A stretch of DNA of 64,000 nt from Planctomicrobium piriforme. Its GTDB lineage: Bacteria; Planctomycetota; Planctomycetia; Pirellulales; UBA1268. The notes under the pieces are model-generated. The model was not told where the DNA came from and did no database searches. It worked only from the letters and a program-made list of their open reading frames with translations. The position numbers were made by a program, and so were the translations under genes. The stretch covers positions 69,947 to 133,946 of the forward strand of contig CAMAVC010000001.1 in the NCBI GenBank assembly GCA_945861585.1, in the 5' to 3' direction. This document shows, one piece after another, positions 29,946 through 39,236 of the stretch. Each line of letters begins with the position of its first letter. Positions within the stretch are counted from its first letter, which is position 1.

Positions 29946-30989
29946 GTGACGACCTCGATCAGAAATGGCTCTCGCCCGTCCTCGCGCGCGTTTACGCTCG
30001 TCGAGCTGCTCGTCGTGATTGCGATCATCGGCGTGCTCGTGGGCCTGCTGCTGCCGGCCGTACAGGCAGCCCGCGAATCGGCACGCCGCAGTTCATGCAC
30101 GAACAAACTCAAGCAGATCGGCCTCGGCATGCATGGGCACCACGACGCCAAGGGGAAACTCCCCTGCACGTCGCAGATTACGCTCGGCGACGGCTGTGCT
30201 GCGGCCAACATGATCAATTCCGGACTCCTTGCCACGGGCACCAATCCGCCTTGGACGAACTGGAACGTAGACGTCATGCCGTACATCGAACTGCAGGAGG
30301 TCTATGACACGCTCAATAAGACCCTGAATCTCAACGCCACCGCCAACCGGGGGCTGTTCGTCTCCAGGCCCTTCCCGCATCAGGCGTGTCCGAGCAACGC
30401 CGCGGCGGCGACGATGCGGACGTCGGGATCATATTCCGGCTTCCGGTATTTCGTGGCCGGGGCCGGCGCACCGACGGGCGCGTCGTGCTATGCCACGATG
30501 TGCGGGCCGCAGCAAAACGGCGGCGCGACCACCGACTGTTCGGCCGCCGGGTCGCCTTCGTATTGCAACGTTTACGTCAATGAACCGGGCTGTGGGGCGG
30601 CGACGATGGGTACGAAACCACAGGCCTCGATGAACCCCGGAATGTTCGGGATCCAGAGCAGGTTTCAATGCAAATTCAAGGATGTGACCGACGGCCTCGC
30701 CAAGACCATCATGTTTGCCGAGCGGCGGCCTGAATGGTCGAGTTACGCCGGAATCGCCGGGGCCGAATCCTATGGCGTCTCCACCAGAAACGCCATCAAC
30801 AGCGCAAATTTCGACGTTACCAACGACAACTCGTCGGTGAACGCCACGATCGCAGCAAGCAACCATCCTGGCGGCGCCTTTTTCTGTTTCGGCGACGGTG
30901 CGGTGCGGTTTTTGGAGGAGTGGATCCAATTCGACGTCTACAACCGGCTCGGCGATCGGCGCGATGGCCAAAGCGTGAGTGTGCCATGA
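29946..30989 (+). CDS. DUF1559 protein with type IV prepilin N-terminus (copy 2)
   Basis: AFTLVELLVVIAIIGVLVGLLLPAVQAARESARR; HPGGAFFCFGDGAVRFL. Confidence 0.92.
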   Translation: MTTSIRNGSRPSSRAFTLVELLVVIAIIGVLVGLLLPAVQAARESARRSSCTNKLKQIGLGMHGHHDAKGKLPCTSQITLGDGCAAANMINSGLLATGTNPPWTNWNVDVMPYIELQEVYDTLNKTLNLNATANRGLFVSRPFPHQACPSNAAAATMRTSGSYSGFRYFVAGAGAPTGASCYATMCGPQQNGGATTDCSAAGSPSYCNVYVNEPGCGAATMGTKPQASMNPGMFGIQSRFQCKFKDVTDGLAKTIMFAERRPEWSSYAGIAGAESYGVSTRNAINSANFDVTNDNSSVNATIAASNHPGGAFFCFGDGAVRFLEEWIQFDVYNRLGDRRDGQSVSVP

Positions 30990-31405
30990 CGCGCGATGCG
31001 GTCGTTTGCCTTTCGCCGCTGCCAGCCACAATCGCGTCGTTTCTCGTGACGGGGATGATGTGCGTCGTTGGATGCAGGCCTGCAGTCCCGCCCGGAGCGA
31101 TCACCGTCGATGGCACGCTCTCATTGGCCGGCCAGCCGATCCCCAAAGGTGTGGTGCAGTTCATCGAAAACGACGGCCGAATGGCAGGCACAGCCCGGAT
31201 CACCGCCGGCCGGTTTCGGGTTGTCGTGAAACCCGGCGCATACAACGTGGCCGTGAGTTCACAGGAGGAACTCTACGACGCCCAAGGTAACTCCGCCGGA
31301 TTCAAGTCGCTGCTGCCCGAGAAATACGCGTCGGTGAAAACCAGTGGCCTTTCCGCGACGGTCGACGACGGCCACCGCACCGTAACTTTCGATCTCGCGC
31401 GTTGA
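30986..31405 (+). CDS. Small lipoprotein (transthyretin-like), partner of DUF1559 (copy 2)
   Basis: Signal/lipobox-like MMCVVGC; ITVDGTLSLAGQPIPKGVVQFIENDG; ATGA overlap with DUF1559 stop. Confidence 0.7.
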   Translation: MTRDAVVCLSPLPATIASFLVTGMMCVVGCRPAVPPGAITVDGTLSLAGQPIPKGVVQFIENDGRMAGTARITAGRFRVVVKPGAYNVAVSSQEELYDAQGNSAGFKSLLPEKYASVKTSGLSATVDDGHRTVTFDLAR

Positions 31406-31499
31406 CGGCCCTGTGGCCAAAATTGCGACTCTTGTCGGGACTCGGGCGGGGATAAGGTCGGCTCCCGTGGGAACGTTTCACCCCCGAGGAGATTATGCA

Positions 31500-33299
31500 G
31501 TGCGTTGCATACCGTCGATTCTGATCGTGATGGTTGCGGTCCTTTGGGTCCAAGGCGTTGCGGCGCTTGAGTACGCCTACGCCCCTTACAACAACGGCGT
31601 GATGGACCCGCAGCAGACGGGCTGGCCGCTCACGGAGGAGGAAAAGGCCTATGTGCTCAAGCCCGAGCACGACCGTCGGCCGGGTCGTGAGGAAAACCAG
31701 CACAAGCCCGCGCTGTGGCCCGTCGTGCCGTCGGCCGGCTTCTGGGGCGGCACGGCATGGCTCGATTTCCACGCGGGGCTTGTGAAGACGGTTGCAGCCT
31801 CAAAAGGCCCGATCGACGTGCTCTTGGTCGGCGACAGCATCACGCAGCAGTGGGGCCCGACGTGGGCCAAGAACTTCCCGGAGTGGAAGACGGTAAATAT
31901 CGGGATCGGCGGCGACAAGACGCAAAACGTGCTCTGGCGGCTTGACCACGGCGGCGTGGCCGGCCTCGAGCCCAAGGCCTGCGTGCTCCTGATCGGGAAC
32001 AACAACATGTTCTTCACGCCGGAAACAGGCGTCGAGGCGGCGGCCGAGGGGATCAAGGCCTGCCTCATGAACCTGCGGGAGAAGTTTCCCGAGGCTGCGA
32101 TCGTGGTGGTGAAGATTTTTCCCGCCCATGCACCGGGCAATGCCTTTTACGAGGACATCAAGAAGACGAACGCCGCGATCGACGCGCTCAACCTTACGGC
32201 CGATCCGAAGGTGCAGCTTCTCGACCTCACAGGCGATCTTCTCAACGCCGACGGCACCCTCAAAAAAGATCTCTACCACGCCGACAATATCCATCTCATT
32301 CCCGCAGGCTACGACCTCTACGCCGCCAAGCTGCGGCTGCTCCTGGAAAAGGTGCTCGGGGCGGGCGGCGGTGAGCCGGCGGCAAAGCCCGCCGCGGCAA
32401 CGCCCTCCACGGCCCCGAAGGCTGCCGCAAACTCAAAAAGCCCGGAGTATCCCTATGCGGCCTACGTCGCCGGGCGGATGGATCCGCAGCCCTTCGGCTG
32501 GCCGCTCACGGTGGCCGAATTGGCCTACGTGCAGACGCCGGAATACAGCCGAAAGCCCGGTCATGAGGAGCAAAAGCATCTGCCAGCGATGTGGCCGGTG
32601 GTGCCGACGGCGGCCCGGTGGGGCGAAGAACACTTGAGCAACGCCTGGATCGACCATCACCGGCGGATCATCGACGAAGTACGAGCCGCCGGCAGTGCTC
32701 TCGACATCCTTCTGCTTGGCGACTCGATCACGCAGGGCTGGGGTGGCAGCCCGATCGACCGGATGCCGCTCGGCGAGGCATGGCAGCGGCGGTTTCGCGA
32801 CGCGCGCACGGTGAATGCGGGCATCGGCGGTGACCGGACGGAGAACATCCTCTGGCGGCTCGAGCATGGGCTCGTCGATGGCGTGAGCCCGAAGGTCATC
32901 GTACTCATGGTCGGCGTCAACAACGCACCGCTCGTGGCGGCCAATGGCGTGCCGGCCGACGCGGTCGCCAAGGGCATCGCTCTGTGCGTGGACAACCTCC
33001 GGCGTAAGTGCCCGGCCTCGCAGGTGGTCGTCGTGAAGGTGCTGCCCGCGTTCGAGCCCGGCAGCCCCACGCACGAGGCCGTCGTCGCGATCAACGAAGC
33101 GATCGACCGGCTCGAACTCGGTGCCAATTCCTCCGTGCGTGTCGTCGATGCGTCGGCCCGGTTTTTGAAGGCGGATGGCGGGCTCAACGCCACCGCCTAT
33201 TCCGACGGCCACCTGCACCTCTCGGCAGAGGGGTATGCCCTACTTGCCGAGGCTCTCGAGCCCGCCATCCGGGCTGTGATTGCCGGAGCCGGGGCTTGA
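31500..33299 (+). CDS. Double-domain SGNH/GDSL hydrolase (type 1 domain fused to type 2 domain)
   Basis: Two complete SGNH sets: GDSITQQWGPTW...DNIHLIPAGY and GDSITQGWGGSPID...DGHLHLSAEGY. GTG start at 31500 with gaggag SD. Confidence 0.88.
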   Translation: MRCIPSILIVMVAVLWVQGVAALEYAYAPYNNGVMDPQQTGWPLTEEEKAYVLKPEHDRRPGREENQHKPALWPVVPSAGFWGGTAWLDFHAGLVKTVAASKGPIDVLLVGDSITQQWGPTWAKNFPEWKTVNIGIGGDKTQNVLWRLDHGGVAGLEPKACVLLIGNNNMFFTPETGVEAAAEGIKACLMNLREKFPEAAIVVVKIFPAHAPGNAFYEDIKKTNAAIDALNLTADPKVQLLDLTGDLLNADGTLKKDLYHADNIHLIPAGYDLYAAKLRLLLEKVLGAGGGEPAAKPAAATPSTAPKAAANSKSPEYPYAAYVAGRMDPQPFGWPLTVAELAYVQTPEYSRKPGHEEQKHLPAMWPVVPTAARWGEEHLSNAWIDHHRRIIDEVRAAGSALDILLLGDSITQGWGGSPIDRMPLGEAWQRRFRDARTVNAGIGGDRTENILWRLEHGLVDGVSPKVIVLMVGVNNAPLVAANGVPADAVAKGIALCVDNLRRKCPASQVVVVKVLPAFEPGSPTHEAVVAINEAIDRLELGANSSVRVVDASARFLKADGGLNATAYSDGHLHLSAEGYALLAEALEPAIRAVIAGAGA

Positions 33300-33514
33300 A
33301 CGCGGGCGATCGCGTGAAGTGGGTTTTTATGCCGAAAAAAGCCCGAGCGACCCGTCGAGAGCCGGCCCGTGGCGCCCCGCGGCGTGTGGATAAATGTGGA
33401 TAGAAGAGCGACAGGAACTGGACCGTGGGGCGGGATATTTTTTGCACTATGGAGGGGTGGAGTTTTGCCTGCATCCAACATTCGGTGCCGCGGTTTCCAA
33501 AAGGGAAGATTCAG

Positions 33515-35941
33515 ATGAGGCCTCTCGTGCTTGCGGCGGCGTTTGCTCGGTTTCTCTCGCGTGCGATGGCGACGCTGCTCGTCACGATCACCGTGCCTGT
33601 CGCAGCGGCGACGTATACGTGGACAGGTGCCGATAACGCCACCTGGAGCACGAACACCAATTGGTCGCCGTCGGGAACGCCTACGATCGCCGACACAGTG
33701 GTGTTCGGCAGCGGCACCGGGGGTACGAATGTGACGTTGTCCGCATCCGGCACGGCGGGGTCAACGGTCATCAACCGTAACACGACCTTTCTTGGCAGTC
33801 AGCTGACCACCGGCACGAGCCTCACGGTGGCGAATAACGTAAACGTGTCTTTCCAAAACTGGCAGATCACTGGCACGTCCGGTACCAGTGCGAATTCAAT
33901 CGGGTCTGGCGCTACGATCACGGTCAACGGCTTGGCGACTCAGGCTACGGCCGGGTCGATCACGTTGAACTCCAACTCGCTCCTGTCGTTCGCAAGCCAG
34001 GTGAATTTCGCCCGTAACAACCCAATTGGCGGCAGCGGCACCGTCGCCTGGGCGGCCACCTCGGGGAGCAATGGTGGCAGCCAGGCCTTCCGTTTCAATC
34101 TTAGCGATACGGTCACGTTTCGGATCAATTCCGATGCCGCGGCCACATCGGGCACCTCACAGTCAAACGTCATTGTTTCGTCCGGCACGAACACGGTGCT
34201 GCTCCAGCGCAACTTCGATTTCATGACGCCCACCACAACCGGCACCTCCGGGATTCTTGGGCTTGGCTACGCACGGACTATTGCCAGCCCGTCGAACCCC
34301 AGCCAACGAAACGCCTCTCTGTCGATCGCCGGAGCGTACACGCTGAGTGCCAACCTGCTTGGCGTCACCTTCCTGTCGGGCACGCAGACGCTTTTGATCG
34401 ACAGCGGCACCGTTCAGATCGGCGATGGTTCCGCTGGGAAGGCACAGGGCGTCTACACGACCAACGGCAGTACCGCCGGTACGATCTTGTATGGTGTCGC
34501 AAATTCGAGCACCTCCACGCTGGAGGTCGGTGGTGCTGCTTCGGCGGGCACGCTCCGCGTGAACGCCAACTCGTCGTTCAATGCCACGACGGATGCGAGT
34601 GGATCGAATTCGCTGGGGTACCAACTGAGCGTCCTCGGCACGAGCACGCTGGTGAACAACGGCGCATGGACGAACCGGAATTTCAAGGACCAGACGATCT
34701 ACACCGGCCTGAACATCGGCAGCAGTGCCAAGCTCAGCGGTACGGGCTCGTTCGACATGACGACCGGTTACACGGGCGTGGGCGCCACGGGCATCGGCAA
34801 GGCCGTGTCGGTCAGTGGGATTGTGGCACCGGGTGACGTTGTGAACGGCGTCAATGGCGTGGGCACGCTCACGATCAGTTCAGGCACGGTCTCCTTCGGT
34901 GCCGCGAGCCAGGTTGCGATCAGCGGCAGCGGGGCTACGCTCGACCGGCTCGTGCTCAACGCGCCGGTAAGCGTGACGAGCGGTGCCAAGATCGACTTCG
35001 CCGGCGCATCGAGCCTCACGCAGGGCCGCTACCAGGTGGTCACGGGCTCGAGCGGCGTAAACACGTTCACGGCAGCGAATGCCCCCTCGGCCTACTCATT
35101 CGGCACGTCGGGCACCGACGCCTATCTCTGGGCCAAGCCGGTGTTCGGCACGATCTCGACCACGCCCGCCGCCGCCCAGGTGATCACCGGCGGCACGGTG
35201 GCCTTCACCTACGCGGTGCAAAACGCATCCCCGACGGGCGGCCAGGATCTGGCGTTCACGAGTGCCGCGGGGAGCGGCATCGTGGGTGCGGTGTCGGGCC
35301 CGACGACGGTGGCGCCGCAGGCGACGAGCGGAAGCGTCTCCGGCTTCTCGTACGTGGGGGGCACGCCCGGCCTTGCGCAGGCCGCCACGTTCACCGTCTC
35401 GGACCCCAACGCATTCGCGACCTCGGCCACGGGCACCGTAGCGTTGAACGTGCTCGACCATGCGACGCCCGGGTTCGCGACGGCAGCGGGCTTGGCCGTG
35501 CTCAATCCGCTGACGACCGGCACGATCCTGCTCGACTTCGGCTCGGTCGACGTGTCGGCCGGCGCACAGAGCCGCACGTATTCCCTGACGAACCTCGCCA
35601 GCCAGACGTACGGTGCCAGCCTGACGGCGGGCCTCGCGCTCACGGCGTTCACAGGCAACGGCGACGGGTTCACGTCGGGGCTGTCCTCGTTCGCCGATCT
35701 CTTGGCGGGCGGGACGAGCAGCCTGTTTACGGCGCAGTTCACGCCCTCGACCGAAGGCTCGTTCAACCGGAGCTACACACTCACGTTCTATGACAACCAG
35801 AGCGTGGCGGGCTCGACGCAGCAGCGCGACCTGACAGTGACAATGCAGGCCGTCGTGGTGCCTGAGCCGGGAGCGCTTGTCCTGGCGAGTGTCGGCGTGA
35901 TCCTCGCGGGCTGGAGTCTGGCGCGACGCCGGGTGTCATGA
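33515..35941 (+). CDS. Secreted PEP-CTERM protein with autotransporter/passenger-like repeats (copy 2)
   Basis: C-terminal VPEPGALVLASVGVILAGWSLARRRVS; near-identical C-terminal third to 19556-22009. Confidence 0.85.
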   Translation: MRPLVLAAAFARFLSRAMATLLVTITVPVAAATYTWTGADNATWSTNTNWSPSGTPTIADTVVFGSGTGGTNVTLSASGTAGSTVINRNTTFLGSQLTTGTSLTVANNVNVSFQNWQITGTSGTSANSIGSGATITVNGLATQATAGSITLNSNSLLSFASQVNFARNNPIGGSGTVAWAATSGSNGGSQAFRFNLSDTVTFRINSDAAATSGTSQSNVIVSSGTNTVLLQRNFDFMTPTTTGTSGILGLGYARTIASPSNPSQRNASLSIAGAYTLSANLLGVTFLSGTQTLLIDSGTVQIGDGSAGKAQGVYTTNGSTAGTILYGVANSSTSTLEVGGAASAGTLRVNANSSFNATTDASGSNSLGYQLSVLGTSTLVNNGAWTNRNFKDQTIYTGLNIGSSAKLSGTGSFDMTTGYTGVGATGIGKAVSVSGIVAPGDVVNGVNGVGTLTISSGTVSFGAASQVAISGSGATLDRLVLNAPVSVTSGAKIDFAGASSLTQGRYQVVTGSSGVNTFTAANAPSAYSFGTSGTDAYLWAKPVFGTISTTPAAAQVITGGTVAFTYAVQNASPTGGQDLAFTSAAGSGIVGAVSGPTTVAPQATSGSVSGFSYVGGTPGLAQAATFTVSDPNAFATSATGTVALNVLDHATPGFATAAGLAVLNPLTTGTILLDFGSVDVSAGAQSRTYSLTNLASQTYGASLTAGLALTAFTGNGDGFTSGLSSFADLLAGGTSSLFTAQFTPSTEGSFNRSYTLTFYDNQSVAGSTQQRDLTVTMQAVVVPEPGALVLASVGVILAGWSLARRRVS

Positions 35942-37332
35942 GGTTGGGTGCCGTCGTCGCGGGTCTTGCATGCGTCGTCGCGGCAGCGGCGGGCGGCGCA
36001 GAGCCGCGGCGACCCAACATCCTGTTTCTCGTCGCCGACGACCTCGCCACGCGGCTCGGCTGTTACGGCGACAGGGCCGCGATCACGCCCAACCTCGACC
36101 GGCTCGCAGCGCAGGGGGTGCTCTTCACGCACGCCTACGCCCAGGGCTCGGTCTGCACGCCGAGCCGCACGGCCTTCATGCTCGGCCTCAACAACGCCCA
36201 CGCCGGGGCCAATCATTTTCAGAAGCACCCCGACACGATGACGCTCGGCCGGTGGTTCCGCACCCACGGCTACCAGACGTTTTCCGTGGGCAAGATCGAC
36301 CACACCGAGGAGTATCTCGATGCCGAGGCCTGGGACATCCATGTGCCCTACGCCGACCTGAAGCCGAAGCGGGGCCTGGGCGGCCTCACGAAACTGGATG
36401 AAGATGAACCCCAGCCCGATGGCAAGAGTCTCCAGCGGATTTTCTCGCACGTCGGCGTCGGCGATGGCCCGGAGCAGATGCACGACGCGCAGGTGGCCGA
36501 CCGGGCAATCGAGTTCCTCGCAACGCGGCGCGACGCCTCGAAGCCGTTCTTTGCGGCCGTCGGCTTCCACTCTCCGCATGTGCCGTGGAACACGCTCCGA
36601 ACACTCCACGAGACCCATGAGCGGGCGAAGTTCAGCCCGGAGAAAACCCCGCCCGACGCGACGCCGCTGCCAGCGGGCTCGCTCCACTATGAGCCGCCGC
36701 TCGCGGTGAGCGACGAAGTCGCCCGCGAGGCGATGCACGCTTATTACGCCGCCGTCTCGCTCCTCGACCAGCAGGTGGGCCAGATTCTCGCCGCCCTCGA
36801 GGCCGAGGGGCTCGCCGAAAACACCGTCGTTGCGTTTACATCCGACCACGGCTACCACCTCGGCTGGCGCGGTCAGTGGGTGAAGCACACGATCTCGGAG
36901 CAGGTGCTGCGTGTGCCGCTTATCGTGCGAGCTCCCGGGGCGGCTGCCGGCACGCGGGCCGACGGCATCGTGGAACTCATCGACCTCTTTCCCACGTTCT
37001 GCGAGGTGGCCGGCCTGCCGGCCCCCGATCATCTCGACGGCACGAGTTTTCAGCCGCTGCTACGGAATCCTGCCGCCGCGGGAAAACCGGCCGCGTTGAT
37101 CGCGATGCCCAAGGGCTGGGGCAACGGCCGCTCGGTGCGCACTGTCCGCTGGCGATACATTCAGCGGAACGACGGCTCCGTCGAACTCTACGATCACGCG
37201 AGCGACCCCGACGAATTCACGAACGTCGCCGCGAATCCGGCCCATGCACGCGTGATTCGCGAGCACGCGGCGCTGCTCGAGCAAACCTTCGGCCCGCACG
37301 CGGTCCGTCAAGAGCGCCGGCGAGCCGGCTGA
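35938..37332 (+). CDS. Sulfatase (iduronate-2-sulfatase-like)
   Basis: PNILFLVADDLATRLGCYGD; VCTPSRTAFMLG; FTSDHGYHLGWRGQWVKHTISEQVLRVPL; ATGA overlap with upstream PEP-CTERM gene. Confidence 0.92.
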   Translation: MRLGAVVAGLACVVAAAAGGAEPRRPNILFLVADDLATRLGCYGDRAAITPNLDRLAAQGVLFTHAYAQGSVCTPSRTAFMLGLNNAHAGANHFQKHPDTMTLGRWFRTHGYQTFSVGKIDHTEEYLDAEAWDIHVPYADLKPKRGLGGLTKLDEDEPQPDGKSLQRIFSHVGVGDGPEQMHDAQVADRAIEFLATRRDASKPFFAAVGFHSPHVPWNTLRTLHETHERAKFSPEKTPPDATPLPAGSLHYEPPLAVSDEVAREAMHAYYAAVSLLDQQVGQILAALEAEGLAENTVVAFTSDHGYHLGWRGQWVKHTISEQVLRVPLIVRAPGAAAGTRADGIVELIDLFPTFCEVAGLPAPDHLDGTSFQPLLRNPAAAGKPAALIAMPKGWGNGRSVRTVRWRYIQRNDGSVELYDHASDPDEFTNVAANPAHARVIREHAALLEQTFGPHAVRQERRRAG

Positions 37333-37353
37333 CGGCCGTGCTACGATGCAGGC

Positions 37354-39147
37354 ATGGAACGCTTCGCTCGATCTCCCGGCCGCTTGCACGGCACATGGGT
37401 CGCGGGACTCGTGGTGGCTGTCTGGGGTGGCTTCGGCACGGCGCGTGCCGCCGAGGTGACGATCAAAGAGATGCGAGTGGACGGCCGGCCCGTGGCCATC
37501 CCGGCGGCCGAGAGTGCGGCGCCGGCCGTACGGATTCCATCGACCGCCCGACAGGTTCAGGTGCGGTGTGTCGCCACGGATGATGACGACGCCCGGCCTG
37601 GTGCGCAGACTGCGCCCGCTCCTGAAAGCGGTCTCGAACCGCCGCAGGGCACGCGGCTGCGGTATCGGCTCGACGCGCTCGACCAGGCCTGGCGCGACGT
37701 TCCCGGAAAATTCAAGGCCGACATCCTGTTCGACGACGGATCGGCGGCCCGGATCGGGAGCAAGGAACACCTCATCGAGTTGGACAACAGCGGCTGGAAA
37801 GGCACCCCTGACGCCTCCACCTGGAAGCGGCATGTCTTCAAGGCGGAGGCGCCGCCACGTGCCCGAAGCGTGCTTGCGGACTTCATCACGGCTCCCAATC
37901 CGGAGAACGTTGGGATCGTCGCGATCGACGACGTGGTACTCACGATCGAACGGCCCGGCCGCGCCGATCCGATCCGGCATGAACTCACGCGCGATCTCGG
38001 GATCGCCGGCGATGCCTTCCACCCGTTGGCCAGGCCCAAAGGCTGGCAGCGTCTGGGCTCCAAGTCGGAGATCAGCCAGGTCCGCATGCGATCGCAGCCC
38101 CAGCCGCATCCGATTCTCGTCCTCGTGGACGACGATTCCAAGCGCTATGGCAACTGGGCGACGCAGGAATCGTTTCCGGTTGAACCAGGTGATCTGGTAA
38201 CGCTGGAATGGTCGATGGCTGCAACGTCGGGCCGGGGTGGTGAACTCGTGGCCGACTACGGGCGGCTCGAGCCCGGCCGATATCTTTTTCGCGCAGAGTT
38301 GGCGCAGCCCGGTGGGGAGCCGACCGGCATTGAGTCAAGCGTTGCGATCGAGGTCTACGTGCCCTTCCATCTGCGGCGCGACGTGTGGGCCGGCGCCGGA
38401 ATTCTCGGGGTGGCTGCGGTGGCAACCGGCGTGCGGGCCGCAGGCGTGCGGCGGATGAAGCGGCGGCTGCGCGAGATCGAACGGGAGCACACGCTCGAGC
38501 AGGAGCGTGCCCGGATCGCGCGCGACCTGCATGATGACGTGGGCGCGGGGCTCACCGAGATCGCCGTGCAGACCGACTGGCTCCGCCGCGACGTCGAGCG
38601 GCTCGCCGCCACGCACACGGCCGAGGTGCAGGAGGCGGGCATCCTCGACCGTGCCGGACGGGTCTGCGCTTCGGCCGTGGAACTGATTCGCAGCGTCGAT
38701 GCGATCGTCTGGGCGGTGAATCCCGAGAACGATACGCTCGACCGGTTCGTCGGATATCTCACCCACTCCGCCGCGCAGTTTGCGCAGTCGGCCGGAATCA
38801 CGATCCGGCTCGACGTGCCCGACGACATTCCTGCCACGCCGCTCTCGGGCCGGGTGCGGCACAACGTCCTGCTCATCGTGCGCGAGGCGCTCAACAACGT
38901 GGTCAAGCACGCCGGGGCGAAGGTGGTACGGGTCAGGGTGACGATCGACACCCGGCAGGTGGCCATCGGCGTCGAGGACGACGGCCAGGGGTTCGACGTC
39001 GCAGCCGCTTCCGGCCCGCATGCGGACGGCCGGCACGCGGGCCTCGACAACATGCGTCGCCGGGCGGAGGACATCGGCGGACGACTCCGGATTGACAGCC
39101 GGCACGGGGGCGGGACGCGGGTCGAGATCGCGGCGCCGCTTGCGTGA
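37354..39147 (+). CDS. Sensor histidine kinase (HisKA_3 / HATPase_c), paralog of 14849-16615
   Basis: ERARIARDLHDDVGAGLTEIAVQTDWL; VREALNNVVKHAGAKVVRVRV; EDDGQGFDV. Confidence 0.92.
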   Translation: MERFARSPGRLHGTWVAGLVVAVWGGFGTARAAEVTIKEMRVDGRPVAIPAAESAAPAVRIPSTARQVQVRCVATDDDDARPGAQTAPAPESGLEPPQGTRLRYRLDALDQAWRDVPGKFKADILFDDGSAARIGSKEHLIELDNSGWKGTPDASTWKRHVFKAEAPPRARSVLADFITAPNPENVGIVAIDDVVLTIERPGRADPIRHELTRDLGIAGDAFHPLARPKGWQRLGSKSEISQVRMRSQPQPHPILVLVDDDSKRYGNWATQESFPVEPGDLVTLEWSMAATSGRGGELVADYGRLEPGRYLFRAELAQPGGEPTGIESSVAIEVYVPFHLRRDVWAGAGILGVAAVATGVRAAGVRRMKRRLREIEREHTLEQERARIARDLHDDVGAGLTEIAVQTDWLRRDVERLAATHTAEVQEAGILDRAGRVCASAVELIRSVDAIVWAVNPENDTLDRFVGYLTHSAAQFAQSAGITIRLDVPDDIPATPLSGRVRHNVLLIVREALNNVVKHAGAKVVRVRVTIDTRQVAIGVEDDGQGFDVAAASGPHADGRHAGLDNMRRRAEDIGGRLRIDSRHGGGTRVEIAAPLA

Positions 39148-39236
39148 GCAGCGTGCCCGGCAGCCTGAGTGGTCGTGAAATTGTCTACACGGCGGTCGGA
39201 TGGCCGAAACGGGTTAGACCAAGAAGAACTTCACCT

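Noticed and set aside
33310-33345. Weak hairpin GGGTTTTTATGCCGAAAAAAGCCC after the SGNH fusion gene
   Set aside because: Imperfect A/T pairing and no clear U-tract; could be a terminator but not well supported.
37338-37357. Shared CTACGATGCA decamer just before the start codons at 16656 and 37354
   Set aside because: Too short, and position relative to the start is not consistent with a promoter or SD; probably chance.
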